NCBI GenBank assembly: GCA_031396505.1
Contig: JANNKX010000318.1
Location: 1 to 17,356 of the forward strand
DNA length: 17,356 nucleotides
From: JAAFHS01 sp031396505
GTDB lineage: Bacteria > Pseudomonadota > Alphaproteobacteria > Rhodobacterales > Rhodobacteraceae
Direction of reading: 5' to 3'
The notes under the pieces are model-generated. The model did not search any database and had not been told where the DNA came from. It was given only the letters and a program-made list of their open reading frames with translations. The position numbers were made by a program, and so were the translations under genes. The first letter of the stretch is position 1. Each line of letters opens with the position of its first letter. Below, piece by piece: positions 1 through 7,001 of the stretch.

Positions 1-1
1 G

Positions 2-760
2 AAAGCGCGGGGTTGGCGGGTGTTTGCGACCTGCCGCCAGCAGGGTGATTGCGACCGCCTGGTCGGCGAAGGGCTGGAAAGCTTCCGCCTCGATTATGCC
101 GATGAGGGTAGTATTGCGGCGGCAGTCGATACCACATTTGAACGGACGGGCGGCACCCTGGATGCGCTGTTTAACAACGGGGCCTACGCCTGCCCCGGTG
201 CAGTCGAGGATCTGCCGCGCGCCGCCCTGCGCGAGATTTTTGAGGTGAACCTGTTTGGTTATCACGACCTCGCGCGCCGCGTGATCCCGGCGATGCGCAA
301 ACAGGGCCATGGGCGGATTATCAATTGCTCGTCAGTACTGGGGCTGGTCGGCGCGCAATGGCGCGGGGCCTATGTTGCAACCAAATTCGCAATGGAGGGC
401 CTGAGCGACGTGTTGCGGATCGAAATGAAGGGCACGGGGATCGACGTGATCCTGATCGAGCCGGGGCCGATTGGCACACGCATCCGCGAAAACGCGATCC
501 CGCATTTCGAAAAGTGGATTGATTGGGAAAACTCGGCGCGGCGCGATGAATATGCGGCGCTGCGGGGGCGGATGTATGAAAAGTCCGGGCCGGACCGGTT
601 TGAACTGCCCGCATCGGCGGTAACGGCGAAACTGATCCATGCGGTGGAATCGGGGCGGCCTGCGGCGCGCTATTTCGTGACGACGCCGACCTATCTGATG
701 AATGTGGCGCGCAGGGTACTGCCGACACGGATGCTGGACTGGATGATCGCGAAGGGGTAG
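2..760 (+). CDS. SDR-family oxidoreductase, 5' end outside the window
   Basis: Short-chain dehydrogenase/reductase, probably NAD(P)-dependent; substrate unknown. The catalytic pair is visible as YVATK (Tyr and Lys four residues apart), with the partner serines in NCSS about 15-20 residues earlier. NNGA stands where SDRs carry NNAG, and the EPGPIGTR stretch fits the loop after strand 6. The frame is open to the left edge (KARGWRV before the GTG at position 20), and the glycine-rich TGxxxGIG cofactor motif is missing, so roughly 20 residues and the true start lie upstream. GTG 20 is therefore not the start. The gene ends 5 bases before the stop of the convergent FAH-family gene, with no terminator hairpin between them. 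The SDR class is secure; the reaction is not. Confidence 0.9.
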   Translation, partial: KARGWRVFATCRQQGDCDRLVGEGLESFRLDYADEGSIAAAVDTTFERTGGTLDALFNNGAYACPGAVEDLPRAALREIFEVNLFGYHDLARRVIPAMRKQGHGRIINCSSVLGLVGAQWRGAYVATKFAMEGLSDVLRIEMKGTGIDVILIEPGPIGTRIRENAIPHFEKWIDWENSARRDEYAALRGRMYEKSGPDRFELPASAVTAKLIHAVESGRPAARYFVTTPTYLMNVARRVLPTRMLDWMIAKG

Positions 761-765
761 TGGGC

Positions 766-1449
766 CTAACCTATGGTGACGGTCGCGGGCTCCAGCCCGT
801 CAATGCTGACCTCGCAGGTCTGGCCTGGCGCAATCGGGCCAACGCCAGCAGGTGTGCCCGTCATGATCAGATCGCCTGCCTGCAGGATCACCATGCGCGA
901 CAGATGGGCGATGATCGCGGCGACGGACCAGATCATGTCGGCAAGCAGCGCCTCTTGCCGCAGATCGCCATCCACCGTGCAGCGGATCGCGCCGGACGGC
1001 TGCGCGCCGATCGCATGGGCATGGATGGCCCCGATCACGGCGGAATTGTCAAAGCCCTTGGCCATGTCCCAAGGGCGGCGGGCGGATTTCGCCTGCGCCT
1101 GCAGATCGCGGCGGGTCATATCATTGCCGGTGGCATAGCCCCAGACAAGGCTGAGTGCCGCGTCTTCGGGCAGGAACGCGCCGCCTGATCCCAGGGCCAC
1201 CACCAGTTCGGCCTCATGGTGCAGATCGGCAGTCGCGGGCGGATAAGGGATGGTGGCACCGCTTTGCACCAGGGCATCGGCGGGTTTGGTAAAGAAGAAC
1301 GGCGGTTCGGCCAGCGGGTCGTGGCCCATTTCGCGGGCGTGTTCGGCGTAGTTGCGCCCGACGCAAAAGATCCGACGCACGGGAAAGCGCAGGGCGCTGC
1401 CTGCGACGGCGACGGATGGGGGGGGCGGGGCAGGAAAGACAAAGGTCAT
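766..1449 (-). CDS. Fumarylacetoacetate hydrolase (FAH) family protein
   Basis: A 227-residue protein of the FAH superfamily, which comprises metal-dependent hydrolases, decarboxylases and isomerases acting on acylpyruvate-type compounds. The single-domain length resembles acylpyruvases and YcgM-like enzymes. The fold is signalled by GRNYAEH (residues 31-37), FFFTKP (51-56), HHEAEL (77-82), GYATGND (104-110), an AKGFDNS stretch and TGTPAGVGP near the C-terminus. Glu79, Glu81 and Asp110 are the expected divalent-metal ligands. I chose the ATG at 1449 because GGAAAGG lies just upstream; the open frame extends to 1584, but that part overlaps the carboxypeptidase reading frame and looks non-coding. 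It starts 25 bases after the carboxypeptidase stop on the same strand, so co-transcription is likely. The exact substrate cannot be named. Confidence 0.93.
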   Translation of the reverse strand: MTFVFPAPPPPSVAVAGSALRFPVRRIFCVGRNYAEHAREMGHDPLAEPPFFFTKPADALVQSGATIPYPPATADLHHEAELVVALGSGGAFLPEDAALSLVWGYATGNDMTRRDLQAQAKSARRPWDMAKGFDNSAVIGAIHAHAIGAQPSGAIRCTVDGDLRQEALLADMIWSVAAIIAHLSRMVILQAGDLIMTGTPAGVGPIAPGQTCEVSIDGLEPATVTIG

Positions 1450-1474
1450 GGCTGCGGCCTTTCCGGCGGGCGCG

Positions 1475-3172
1475 TCATTGCCCGATGGTGAAACACTGGA
1501 TGGCGCGGGCCTGCAGGCGGCGACAGGCGAGATCGGCCTGATCCTGCGACAGGCCCATGAAATTGGCGTCATAACCGCCGCCACGTTCGCTGACCTTGCG
1601 CAGGCTGTCGTTCAAGGTGGCACTTTCGGCAAGCTGGGTGCGCAGAAGGGCGCGTTCAGCCTCGGACCGCGACGAGAACCGCCCGACATTCACGCCCCAT
1701 GACCGCCCGCCCGAGGTAGACATCACCAGCACCACCTCTTCGGGGGCCGGGGCGGGGGTGGGTTCGGCGGCGGCGAGGACGGGATCGGTTGCCGTGGGCG
1801 TGTCATAGATCGGGGCGCGGCGCACGGGGCGCGGTGCGTCAGCAATCACTGTCACAGGGGCGGTTTCGGCCACGATGACGTCGGTGACGGGGATATCGGC
1901 CAAGGCGATGGCCTGTGCCTCAAGGCTGTCAGGGGCGGGGGCGGAATCCAGCACGATTTCGGTGGGGGCGGCAGCGTCGGGCGCAACCTCGGCCACAGCG
2001 GCGGCGGTTTCAACGGGGGCCGCGTTGGTGTTGGCGGGGGCGGGTGCTTCGCCCATCGCCTCGGCCAGGGCACCGGCGATGCCGTCTTGCAAGGCGGCAG
2101 CGGCGGCGTCATCGACGGGCGGCGGGGCCGCGTCAGCGACGGCAAAGGGGACGGGTTCACGGCCGGGACGCGCGCGCGGCAGGGGAGACGATGTCAGCGT
2201 GGTGATCAGGCGGATGGTCTTGCCGGCGGCGGTGGCACCCGATGCATCGGCCACGGCGGCGGCGATGGCCGCGTCATCATTGGGCACGGGCAGGGGCGCA
2301 GGATCAACCGCGCCGGGGGCCTGCGGGGCCCGGATCGTGGCATTGCGCGGGGCACGGTCAAAACCCAGATCAAGAAGTTCGGCCACCTTGGCATTGCGGT
2401 TGGCGGTCGAGGTGCCGCCAAAGACGGTCGCGATGATGCGCACACCGCCACGTTCGGCAGAGGCGGTCAGATTGAACCCGGCCGCATTGGTAAAGCCGGT
2501 CTTGATGCCATCGGCCCCTTCATAAGCGTCCAGAAAACGGCGGTTGGTATTGTTGACCTCGGCCAGACCCGCGTCGGTGGAGCGGCGCGAGAAGATGTTG
2601 TAATACTGCGGAAAATCATAAAACAGGTGCCGCCCCAGCACGGACATGTCATGCGCGGTGGACAGATGCCCGTCCGCGGTCAGGCCATTGGCGTTGCGAA
2701 AGGTGGTATTGGTCATGCCAAGGGCGCGGGCGGTTTCGGTCATGCGGCGGGCAAAGGCGGCCTCACTTCCACCGATATGATCACCAATGGCGGATGCCGC
2801 ATCGTTGGCCGATTTCACCGCAGCGGCACGGATCAGATAGCGCAGGGCAATCTTTTGGCCCGGACGCAGGCCAAGGCGCGACGGTGGTTGCCCGGCAGCA
2901 TTCGCGCTGACGGTGATCATCGTATCGGGGGAAATGCGACCCGCCTCGATATCCTGAAACGCGATGTACAGGGTCATCATCTTGGTCAGGGAGGCCGGGT
3001 GCAGGCGCGTATCAGCGTTGCGGGAATACAGTTCCTCGCCGGTGCGGGCGTCCATCACATAGGCGGCAAAGGGGGCGGCACCCACAGGTTCGGGTTTTGA
3101 ACAGGCCGCAACAACGACCAGAACAATGAGCAATGCAAGATTGCGGGCATGATGCCCTAAATGCGCGACCAC
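1475..3172 (-). CDS. D-alanyl-D-alanine carboxypeptidase (peptidase S11) with C-terminal SPOR domain, probable lipoprotein
   Basis: Penicillin-binding protein of the DacA/S11 family, which trims the terminal D-alanine from peptidoglycan stem peptides in the periplasm. The three active-site motifs are present: SLTK (Ser61-Lys64), SAN (121-123) and KTG (224-226). Residues about 285-480 form a long Ala/Pro/Asp-rich low-complexity linker. The last 80 or so residues (GRSWGVNVGRFSSRSEAE onward) match a SPOR domain, known to bind denuded septal glycan. The N-terminus has a hydrophobic run ending in VAAC (Cys24), a lipobox, which would anchor the enzyme by lipid rather than by the usual C-terminal amphipathic helix. 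The GTG start at 3172 has AAGGGG about 8 bases upstream, and no in-frame ATG precedes the catalytic domain. The FAH gene follows 25 bases later. At 565 residues it is longer than E. coli DacA because of the linker and SPOR domain. Confidence 0.95.
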   Translation of the reverse strand: MVAHLGHHARNLALLIVLVVVAACSKPEPVGAAPFAAYVMDARTGEELYSRNADTRLHPASLTKMMTLYIAFQDIEAGRISPDTMITVSANAAGQPPSRLGLRPGQKIALRYLIRAAAVKSANDAASAIGDHIGGSEAAFARRMTETARALGMTNTTFRNANGLTADGHLSTAHDMSVLGRHLFYDFPQYYNIFSRRSTDAGLAEVNNTNRRFLDAYEGADGIKTGFTNAAGFNLTASAERGGVRIIATVFGGTSTANRNAKVAELLDLGFDRAPRNATIRAPQAPGAVDPAPLPVPNDDAAIAAAVADASGATAAGKTIRLITTLTSSPLPRARPGREPVPFAVADAAPPPVDDAAAAALQDGIAGALAEAMGEAPAPANTNAAPVETAAAVAEVAPDAAAPTEIVLDSAPAPDSLEAQAIALADIPVTDVIVAETAPVTVIADAPRPVRRAPIYDTPTATDPVLAAAEPTPAPAPEEVVLVMSTSGGRSWGVNVGRFSSRSEAERALLRTQLAESATLNDSLRKVSERGGGYDANFMGLSQDQADLACRRLQARAIQCFTIGQ

Positions 3173-3346
3173 GACGCTTGCCCCTTAACTTACTGCCTCA
3201 TGCGCCCCTGTTTGCCGGAACGTCATCTTAGGGAAACGCTAGCATAGGCCCGGTTGTCCGAAAACCCCTTTGTTTCAACAGGTTTCACGCCTTTCCTAAA
3301 GTAAGCGGCAAATTTCGCATCGGGTTTCACCCTCTTGACGCCACAT
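3173..3346. other. Intergenic region upstream of the D,D-carboxypeptidase
   Basis: This 174-base gap lies between the HAD gene stop and the carboxypeptidase start, both on the minus strand. It should hold the carboxypeptidase promoter and 5' leader. I see no convincing -35/-10 pair. A tiny GGGT-TTC-ACCC hairpin at 3322-3332 lacks a T-run and is too weak to call a terminator. No ORF, RNA gene or repeat is visible. Confidence 0.5.
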
Positions 3347-4060
3347 CTAGGGGGTCACGCCCAGCCTAACCACAAGATCAGGGAGTTCCCCCAGATGTGC
3401 GACGGCATGATACCGCGCATGGTGCTGTGGCGGATCGGCAACCTCCAGCGCCCATGTCAAGGGATGCGGCACATGCACACCATGCCCGCCTGCGGCAATC
3501 ATCGGCAGCACATCGGATTTCATGGAGTTGCCTGCCATCAGCGCGCGTGCCGCCCCGTGCCCATGGCGGGCAAAGATCGTGGCATAGGCGGCGGGGGTTT
3601 TATGGGACACGATCTCGACCCCGTGAAACAGATCGCCAAGGCCGGATTGGGCGAGTTTGCGTTCCTGATCCAGAAGATCGCCTTTGGTGATCAGGATCAC
3701 GCGGTAATCGGCGGCAAGGGCCGTGACGGTTTCGCGGGCATGGGGCAACAGATGGATGGGGTGGGCCAGCATATCGCGCCCGGCGGCCATGATGCGTGCG
3801 ATGACAGCGGCGGGGACACGGCCGTCTGTCACCGCGATCGCGGTTTCGATCATCGACAGGGTAAAGCCTTTGATACCATAGCCATAAAGGCCGATGTTGC
3901 GATGTTCGGCGGCAAGCAGGCGATCGTGCAGGTCGCCGGGCGGGGCATGATCCGACAGCAGGTCGGCGAAATGATCGGTGGTCAGGCGAAAGAACTGTTC
4001 GTTCTGCCACAGCGTATCGTCGGCATCAAAACCGATGGTGGTGATGGTGGGAAGCGTCAT
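3347..4060 (-). CDS. HAD-superfamily hydrolase
   Basis: A 237-residue haloacid-dehalogenase-type phosphohydrolase, probably cytosolic. HAD motif I is FDADDT (nucleophile Asp12, general acid/base Asp14), motif II is the Thr of ILITKGD, motif III the Lys of SHKTP, and motif IV GNSMKSD, where the Asp helps hold Mg2+. A helical cap sits between motif I and motif II, as in subfamily IA phosphatases. The substrate is unknown. The start is uncertain. ATG 4060 begins right before motif I, as in most homologues, but has no clear Shine-Dalgarno. An in-frame TTG at 4096 would add 12 residues and is preceded by AAAAGGGGGG (4101-4110). The gene diverges from clpS and lies upstream of the carboxypeptidase on the same strand. 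Confidence 0.9.
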   Translation of the reverse strand: MTLPTITTIGFDADDTLWQNEQFFRLTTDHFADLLSDHAPPGDLHDRLLAAEHRNIGLYGYGIKGFTLSMIETAIAVTDGRVPAAVIARIMAAGRDMLAHPIHLLPHARETVTALAADYRVILITKGDLLDQERKLAQSGLGDLFHGVEIVSHKTPAAYATIFARHGHGAARALMAGNSMKSDVLPMIAAGGHGVHVPHPLTWALEVADPPQHHARYHAVAHLGELPDLVVRLGVTP

Positions 4061-4106
4061 GGCGGCAAGGTTTGCAGGGAAACACCGGGCTGACAAGCCG
4101 CCCCCC

Positions 4107-4134
4107 TTTTCCGACGATGAAAAACCGCTATATT
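4107..4134 (+). promoter_or_regulatory. Candidate promoter for clpS
   Basis: A TATATT hexamer at 4129-4134 matches the sigma-70 -10 consensus at five of six positions and lies 45 bases before the clpS start, in an AT-rich patch that stands out from its surroundings. The -35 position is poor (TTTTCC at 4107-4112, 16-base spacer), so only the -10 is persuasive. Confidence 0.35.
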
Positions 4135-4179
4135 ACGACATAACAACCGACATCCGAATCCGCCAAAGGGCATCCCGCC

Positions 4180-4521
4180 GTGACACTGCGTCCGTTTCAT
4201 CTGTCTGACGAGCCGAAAGGGCCGGGGAACGACACCTCGATCCTGACCAAAACCAAGACCAAGACAGAGCGGCCACCGCTGTACAAGGTGATGCTGCTGA
4301 ATGATGATTATACACCGATGGAATTCGTGGTGCATGTGCTGGAGCGGTTCTTTGGCCTGACGCATGCGCAATCCTTCGACATCATGCTGACAGTGCATAA
4401 AAAGGGGCTGGCGGTGGTAGGGGTGTTTTCGCATGAGGTGGCGGAAACGAAAGTGGCCCAAGTGATGGATTTCGCCCGCCGTCATCAGCACCCGCTGCAA
4501 TGCACGATGGAAAAAGAATAA
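4180..4521 (+). CDS. clpS: ATP-dependent Clp protease adaptor ClpS
   Basis: A 113-residue adaptor that binds N-degron substrates (exposed Phe, Leu, Trp or Tyr) and hands them to ClpA/ClpP. The core is fully recognisable: PPLYKVMLLNDDYTPMEFVV (residues 31-50), containing the Asn-Asp-Asp pocket, then LERFFG, MLTVHKKG with the pocket His, and the C-terminal HPLQCTMEKE typical of alphaproteobacterial ClpS. The N-terminal 30 residues form the flexible, Lys/Thr-rich tail needed to engage ClpA. The GTG start has AAAGGG at 4165-4170, about 9 bases upstream. clpA, often the next gene in gammaproteobacteria, does not follow; an RsmC-like methyltransferase does, 43 bases downstream on the same strand. 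Confidence 0.96.
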   Translation: MTLRPFHLSDEPKGPGNDTSILTKTKTKTERPPLYKVMLLNDDYTPMEFVVHVLERFFGLTHAQSFDIMLTVHKKGLAVVGVFSHEVAETKVAQVMDFARRHQHPLQCTMEKE

Positions 4522-4534
4522 CGTCGCGCGTCAT

Positions 4535-4567
4535 AAAGGAGCCAGGCTGCCTACGCAGCCGCCCATG
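4535..4567 (+). promoter_or_regulatory. Shine-Dalgarno separated from its start codon by a hairpin
   Basis: A strong AAAGGAG (4535-4541) lies 23 bases before the methyltransferase ATG (4565), too far for normal initiation. The spacer contains a perfect stem, GGCTGC (4545-4550) and GCAGCC (4555-4560), with a CTAC loop. Folding it would bring the effective spacing to about 7 bases. The alternative is an in-frame CTG start at 4547, five bases after the Shine-Dalgarno. Confidence 0.5.
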
Positions 4568-5584
4568 CGATCTTCCCGATTAGAACAGGCACTTGAAACC
4601 GGTGCCCTGCCCCTGCCCGCCGAAGGCGTGATCGCTGTCTATGGGCCGCGCACGGGCGATGTCCTGGCATCCCTGCCGCAGGACCGGGTGCAGGTGGTGA
4701 CGGGCTTTCGCCCGGATCACGATGCATTTGCGGCCCAAGGGTATGCCGTGCGCCATGACGGCACCGGGACATATGCCGCAGCCGTGGTGTGCCTGCCACG
4801 GGCAAAGGCGGCGGCGCGGGCGCTGTTGGCACAGGCGGCGGCCGAGGTAGCCCGCGGTGGTATCATCGCGGTGGACGGGCAGAAAACCGATGGCGTTGAT
4901 ACCGCACTAAAGGATCTGCGCGCGCGCGTGGCAGTGTCGGATCCGCTGTCCAAGGCACATGGCAAGCTGTTCACCTTTGCGGCAAGCGATGCGCTGGCGG
5001 ATTGGGCGGCGCAACCCTTGATCATCGCGGGCGGCTTTCAGACGATGCCGGGGGTGTTTTCGGCGGATGGGCCTGATGCGGGGTCGGCATTGCTGGCGGC
5101 GGTACTACCCGCAAAGCTGGGTGCGCGGGTTGCCGATCTGGGCGCAGGCTGGGGGTATCTGTCACGGGCCATTCTGGCGCGGGACGGGGTGAAATCGCTG
5201 GATATGATCGAGGCGGATTTTGCGGCACTGGCCTGTGCCAGGCGCAACATCACCGATCCGCGCGCGACATTTCATTGGGCCGATGTGCGCAATTTCAAGG
5301 CACCGCATCTGATGGATACGGTGGTGATGAACCCGCCGTTCCATGCCGGGCGCGATGCGGACCCGGCCTTGGGTGTGGCCTTTTTGCGGGCCGCGCGGGC
5401 GATGATGGCCCCGAATGGGTCGCTGTGGGTGGTGGCGAACCGGGGGCTGCCATATATGCCGGTGCTGGCCGGGTTGTTCCGCAATGTCGAAGATGCGGGG
5501 GGCACGCCTGCGTTTCGTCTGACGCGCTGCTCCCTGCCCCTGCGTTCAGAGGAGAAGGCCCATGTCGCTGTCCATCGCCGGTAA
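4565..5584 (+). CDS. Class I SAM-dependent methyltransferase, RsmC-like
   Basis: A 339-residue protein with the two-domain layout of RsmC, the 16S rRNA guanine-N2 methyltransferase for G1207 in E. coli. The degenerate N-terminal half (1-155) is followed by a catalytic Rossmann half. SAM motif I is DLGAGWGY (191-198), the acidic residue after strand 2 is Glu217, and the N2-type catalytic motif is NPPF (256-259). C-terminal strands include LWVVANRGLPY. The fold and NPPF motif argue for N-methylation of an RNA base; assignment to G1207 is inference from family architecture. The ATG at 4565 starts MRSSRL directly before conserved sequence; the upstream Shine-Dalgarno is unusually distant. The 3' end overlaps the following SDR gene by 23 bases, so the two are probably translationally coupled. 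Confidence 0.9.
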   Translation: MRSSRLEQALETGALPLPAEGVIAVYGPRTGDVLASLPQDRVQVVTGFRPDHDAFAAQGYAVRHDGTGTYAAAVVCLPRAKAAARALLAQAAAEVARGGIIAVDGQKTDGVDTALKDLRARVAVSDPLSKAHGKLFTFAASDALADWAAQPLIIAGGFQTMPGVFSADGPDAGSALLAAVLPAKLGARVADLGAGWGYLSRAILARDGVKSLDMIEADFAALACARRNITDPRATFHWADVRNFKAPHLMDTVVMNPPFHAGRDADPALGVAFLRAARAMMAPNGSLWVVANRGLPYMPVLAGLFRNVEDAGGTPAFRLTRCSLPLRSEEKAHVAVHRR

Positions 5585-6368
5585 GACGGCCATTGTTACG
5601 GGTGCGGCCAACGGGATCGGCCTCGCGATTGCGCGGCATTTTCTGGACAAGGGCGCGAATGTGATGTTCGCGGATATGGACGAGGCGCGGCTGGAAACGG
5701 AAATCGGGCAGGCGTGCAAAGCCGAAGGCGAAGTGCGGATGTTTGCGGGCGATCTGCGCGAAAAGCTGACAATGGTGAACCTGCTGTCGGCGACCTATGA
5801 TGCGTTTGACCGCATTGATATTCTGGTAAATGCCAGCCGTCAGATGATGACGTCTGATCCGTTGTCAGCGGACGATGACGCGGTGGAAAGCCTGCTGGAA
5901 CAGAACCTGATGACAAGTCTGCGGCTGTCGCAATTGACAGCAAAGCGCATGATCACAAAGGCAGAAAAGACCGGGGCCGAGGGGGCGATCGGGTCGATCA
6001 TCAACCTGTCGTCGCTGGCGGCCACACGGACACAAGCGGCACTGCTGGGCTATTCGATCAGCTGTGCGGCGGTCGATCAGATGACGCGCAGCCTTGCCGT
6101 GGCGCTGGCCCCGCGCGGCATCCGGGTGAACGCGGTGGCGTTCGGATCGGTGATGAGTGCCAGTTTGCAAGGTGCGCTGCGCGACAATCCCGATTACCGC
6201 GAGGCGATTCTGGCGGAAACGCCGCTGGGTCGGATCGCATCACCTGCAGAACTGGCAGAAACGGTGCAGTTTCTGGCCTCCGATGCATCGGGGTTCATGA
6301 CGGGGCAGGTCTTGATGCTGGACGGTGGGCGCGGGTTGATTGACCCGGTGGCGGTACCGGCGCATTAG
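5562..6368 (+). CDS. SDR-family protein with the catalytic lysine replaced by cysteine
   Basis: A 268-residue protein with a classical SDR fold. TGAANGIG (13-20) binds the cofactor, VNAS (89-92) sits where NNAG is expected, Asn115 is present, and the catalytic serine (Ser151) and tyrosine (Tyr164) are in place. The YxxxK motif reads YSISC, so Cys168 stands where Lys is needed to lower the tyrosine pKa and hold the ribose. Surrounding sequence is well preserved (AAVDQMTRSLA, RGIRVNAVAFGSV, and a C-terminal LMLDGG), which suggests a maintained protein rather than a decaying one. It may be a weak or non-catalytic SDR. The start is well supported by AGGAG at 5550-5554. Its TAG stop is the first codon of the palindromic repeat that follows. 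Confidence 0.92.
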   Translation: MSLSIAGKTAIVTGAANGIGLAIARHFLDKGANVMFADMDEARLETEIGQACKAEGEVRMFAGDLREKLTMVNLLSATYDAFDRIDILVNASRQMMTSDPLSADDDAVESLLEQNLMTSLRLSQLTAKRMITKAEKTGAEGAIGSIINLSSLAATRTQAALLGYSISCAAVDQMTRSLAVALAPRGIRVNAVAFGSVMSASLQGALRDNPDYREAILAETPLGRIASPAELAETVQFLASDASGFMTGQVLMLDGGRGLIDPVAVPAH

Positions 6369-6482
6369 AGCGTATCACTGCCAATCAGGTTCACCTGACT
6401 GGCAGCGATACGCAACATAACCAACGGCTTGCCTGTCCTCGATCGCCTTCAGTCTGCATCAGATTGAAGGCAATTTGCCCTA
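6366..6482. repeat. 117-base palindromic intergenic repeat, copy A
   Basis: This element fills the gap between two convergent genes and begins and ends with their stop codons (TAG at 6366, CTA at 6480). It holds two hairpins. The first has 20-base arms (6370-6389 and 6394-6413) with a TTCA loop and two mismatches, which become U-G wobbles in minus-strand RNA. The second has 12-base arms (6445-6456 and 6460-6471) with a CAT loop and one G-U pair. The left end aligns with the left end of the copy at 8459 (TAGAGCG[T/G]ATCAC[T/C]G). The right end, read on the minus strand, also aligns with that left end, sharing AATCTGAT and GGCGAT. No T-run follows either hairpin, so a terminator role is possible but unproven. 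It resembles small mobile palindromic repeats of alphaproteobacteria. Confidence 0.75.
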
Positions 6483-6881
6483 ACCTTCCGGATATGCGGC
6501 CCGGCACGCTGCGACCACCTGTGCCGCCTGCCCTTCCAGATCACGGCGTTTGGCCAGCAGGCTATCCAGTTTGCGCTGTTCGGCGGCCAGATCGATGGCG
6601 ACGGGGCGGCGTTCGATTTCGGGCACGCGGTCAAGGCACAGGCGCGGACGCCGCGGGGTTGCGGGATCGCCATCATCGGGATCATAACCGCAGCGGACGT
6701 ATTCGGTTTCATAGACCGTGTATTCCTCGAACGCATAACCGCGGGCAAGGTTGCCTTCGGTTTCGGAAATCAAGCGGTTCACCACGCGCAGATCGCGGGT
6801 TTCGCGGTTGATGCATTGTTCCTGCGGCGTACCGCAGGCGGCAAGCAACAGGCACAGCGATGACAGGACAATGCGGCGCAT
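6480..6881 (-). CDS. Small predicted lipoprotein of unknown function
   Basis: A 133-residue protein with a short signal peptide ending in a lipobox, LAAC (Cys16), so it is probably a lipid-anchored envelope protein. The mature part is charged. It contains three further cysteines (CIN, RCG and CLD contexts) plus one near the end (AACRAAYP), a RETRDLRVVNRLISETEGNL helix and a C-terminal helical segment rich in Lys, Arg and Leu (EQRKLDSLLAKRRDLEG). I do not recognise a named domain. It looks like a conserved hypothetical family of Rhodobacterales, although this is from memory of such sequences rather than a search. It is transcribed divergently from hemF across a 120-base gap. Its TAG stop lies in the end of palindromic repeat copy A. 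Confidence 0.8.
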   Translation of the reverse strand: MRRIVLSSLCLLLAACGTPQEQCINRETRDLRVVNRLISETEGNLARGYAFEEYTVYETEYVRCGYDPDDGDPATPRRPRLCLDRVPEIERRPVAIDLAAEQRKLDSLLAKRRDLEGQAAQVVAACRAAYPEG

Positions 6882-6944
6882 GGCAACCTTTGCAAATAGA
6901 CATGGCCAGAATAGCCCGTCCCGCCCCGGATGCCAAATGCGATG

Positions 6945-6973
6945 TTGGCGGCATCTGTATGCGGTGCTAAATC
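6945..6973 (+). promoter_or_regulatory. Candidate hemF promoter
   Basis: TTGGCG (6945-6950) and TAAATC (6968-6973) are separated by exactly 17 bases. A TGC just before the -10 hexamer gives an extended -10. The hexamers match the sigma-70 consensus at four and three positions, so the case rests on spacing, the extended -10 and location about 30 bases before the hemF start. I see no obvious FNR-type palindrome. Confidence 0.35.
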
Positions 6974-7001
6974 ACGTCAGACAGGGATGCGAGGCAAAAA
7001 G

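Noticed and set aside
1450..1584. 45-residue N-terminal extension of the FAH-family protein
   Set aside because: It overlaps the SPOR-domain coding sequence, has no conserved sequence, and the ATG at 1449 has a good ribosome binding site.
2087..3100. Long plus-strand open frame (337 codons) over the carboxypeptidase gene
   Set aside because: It is antisense to a gene with clear S11 motifs, has a Gly/Arg-rich composition with no domain, and reflects the scarcity of stop codons in high-G+C DNA.
3278..3332. Repeated GGTTTCAC words upstream of the carboxypeptidase as a possible operator
   Set aside because: Two 8-base direct copies without a palindrome or fixed spacing are too little to support a binding-site call.
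3335..4093. Plus-strand open frame of 252 codons over the HAD gene
   Set aside because: It covers almost exactly the HAD gene on the other strand, and its product is a His/Gly/Met-rich shadow with no recognisable motif.
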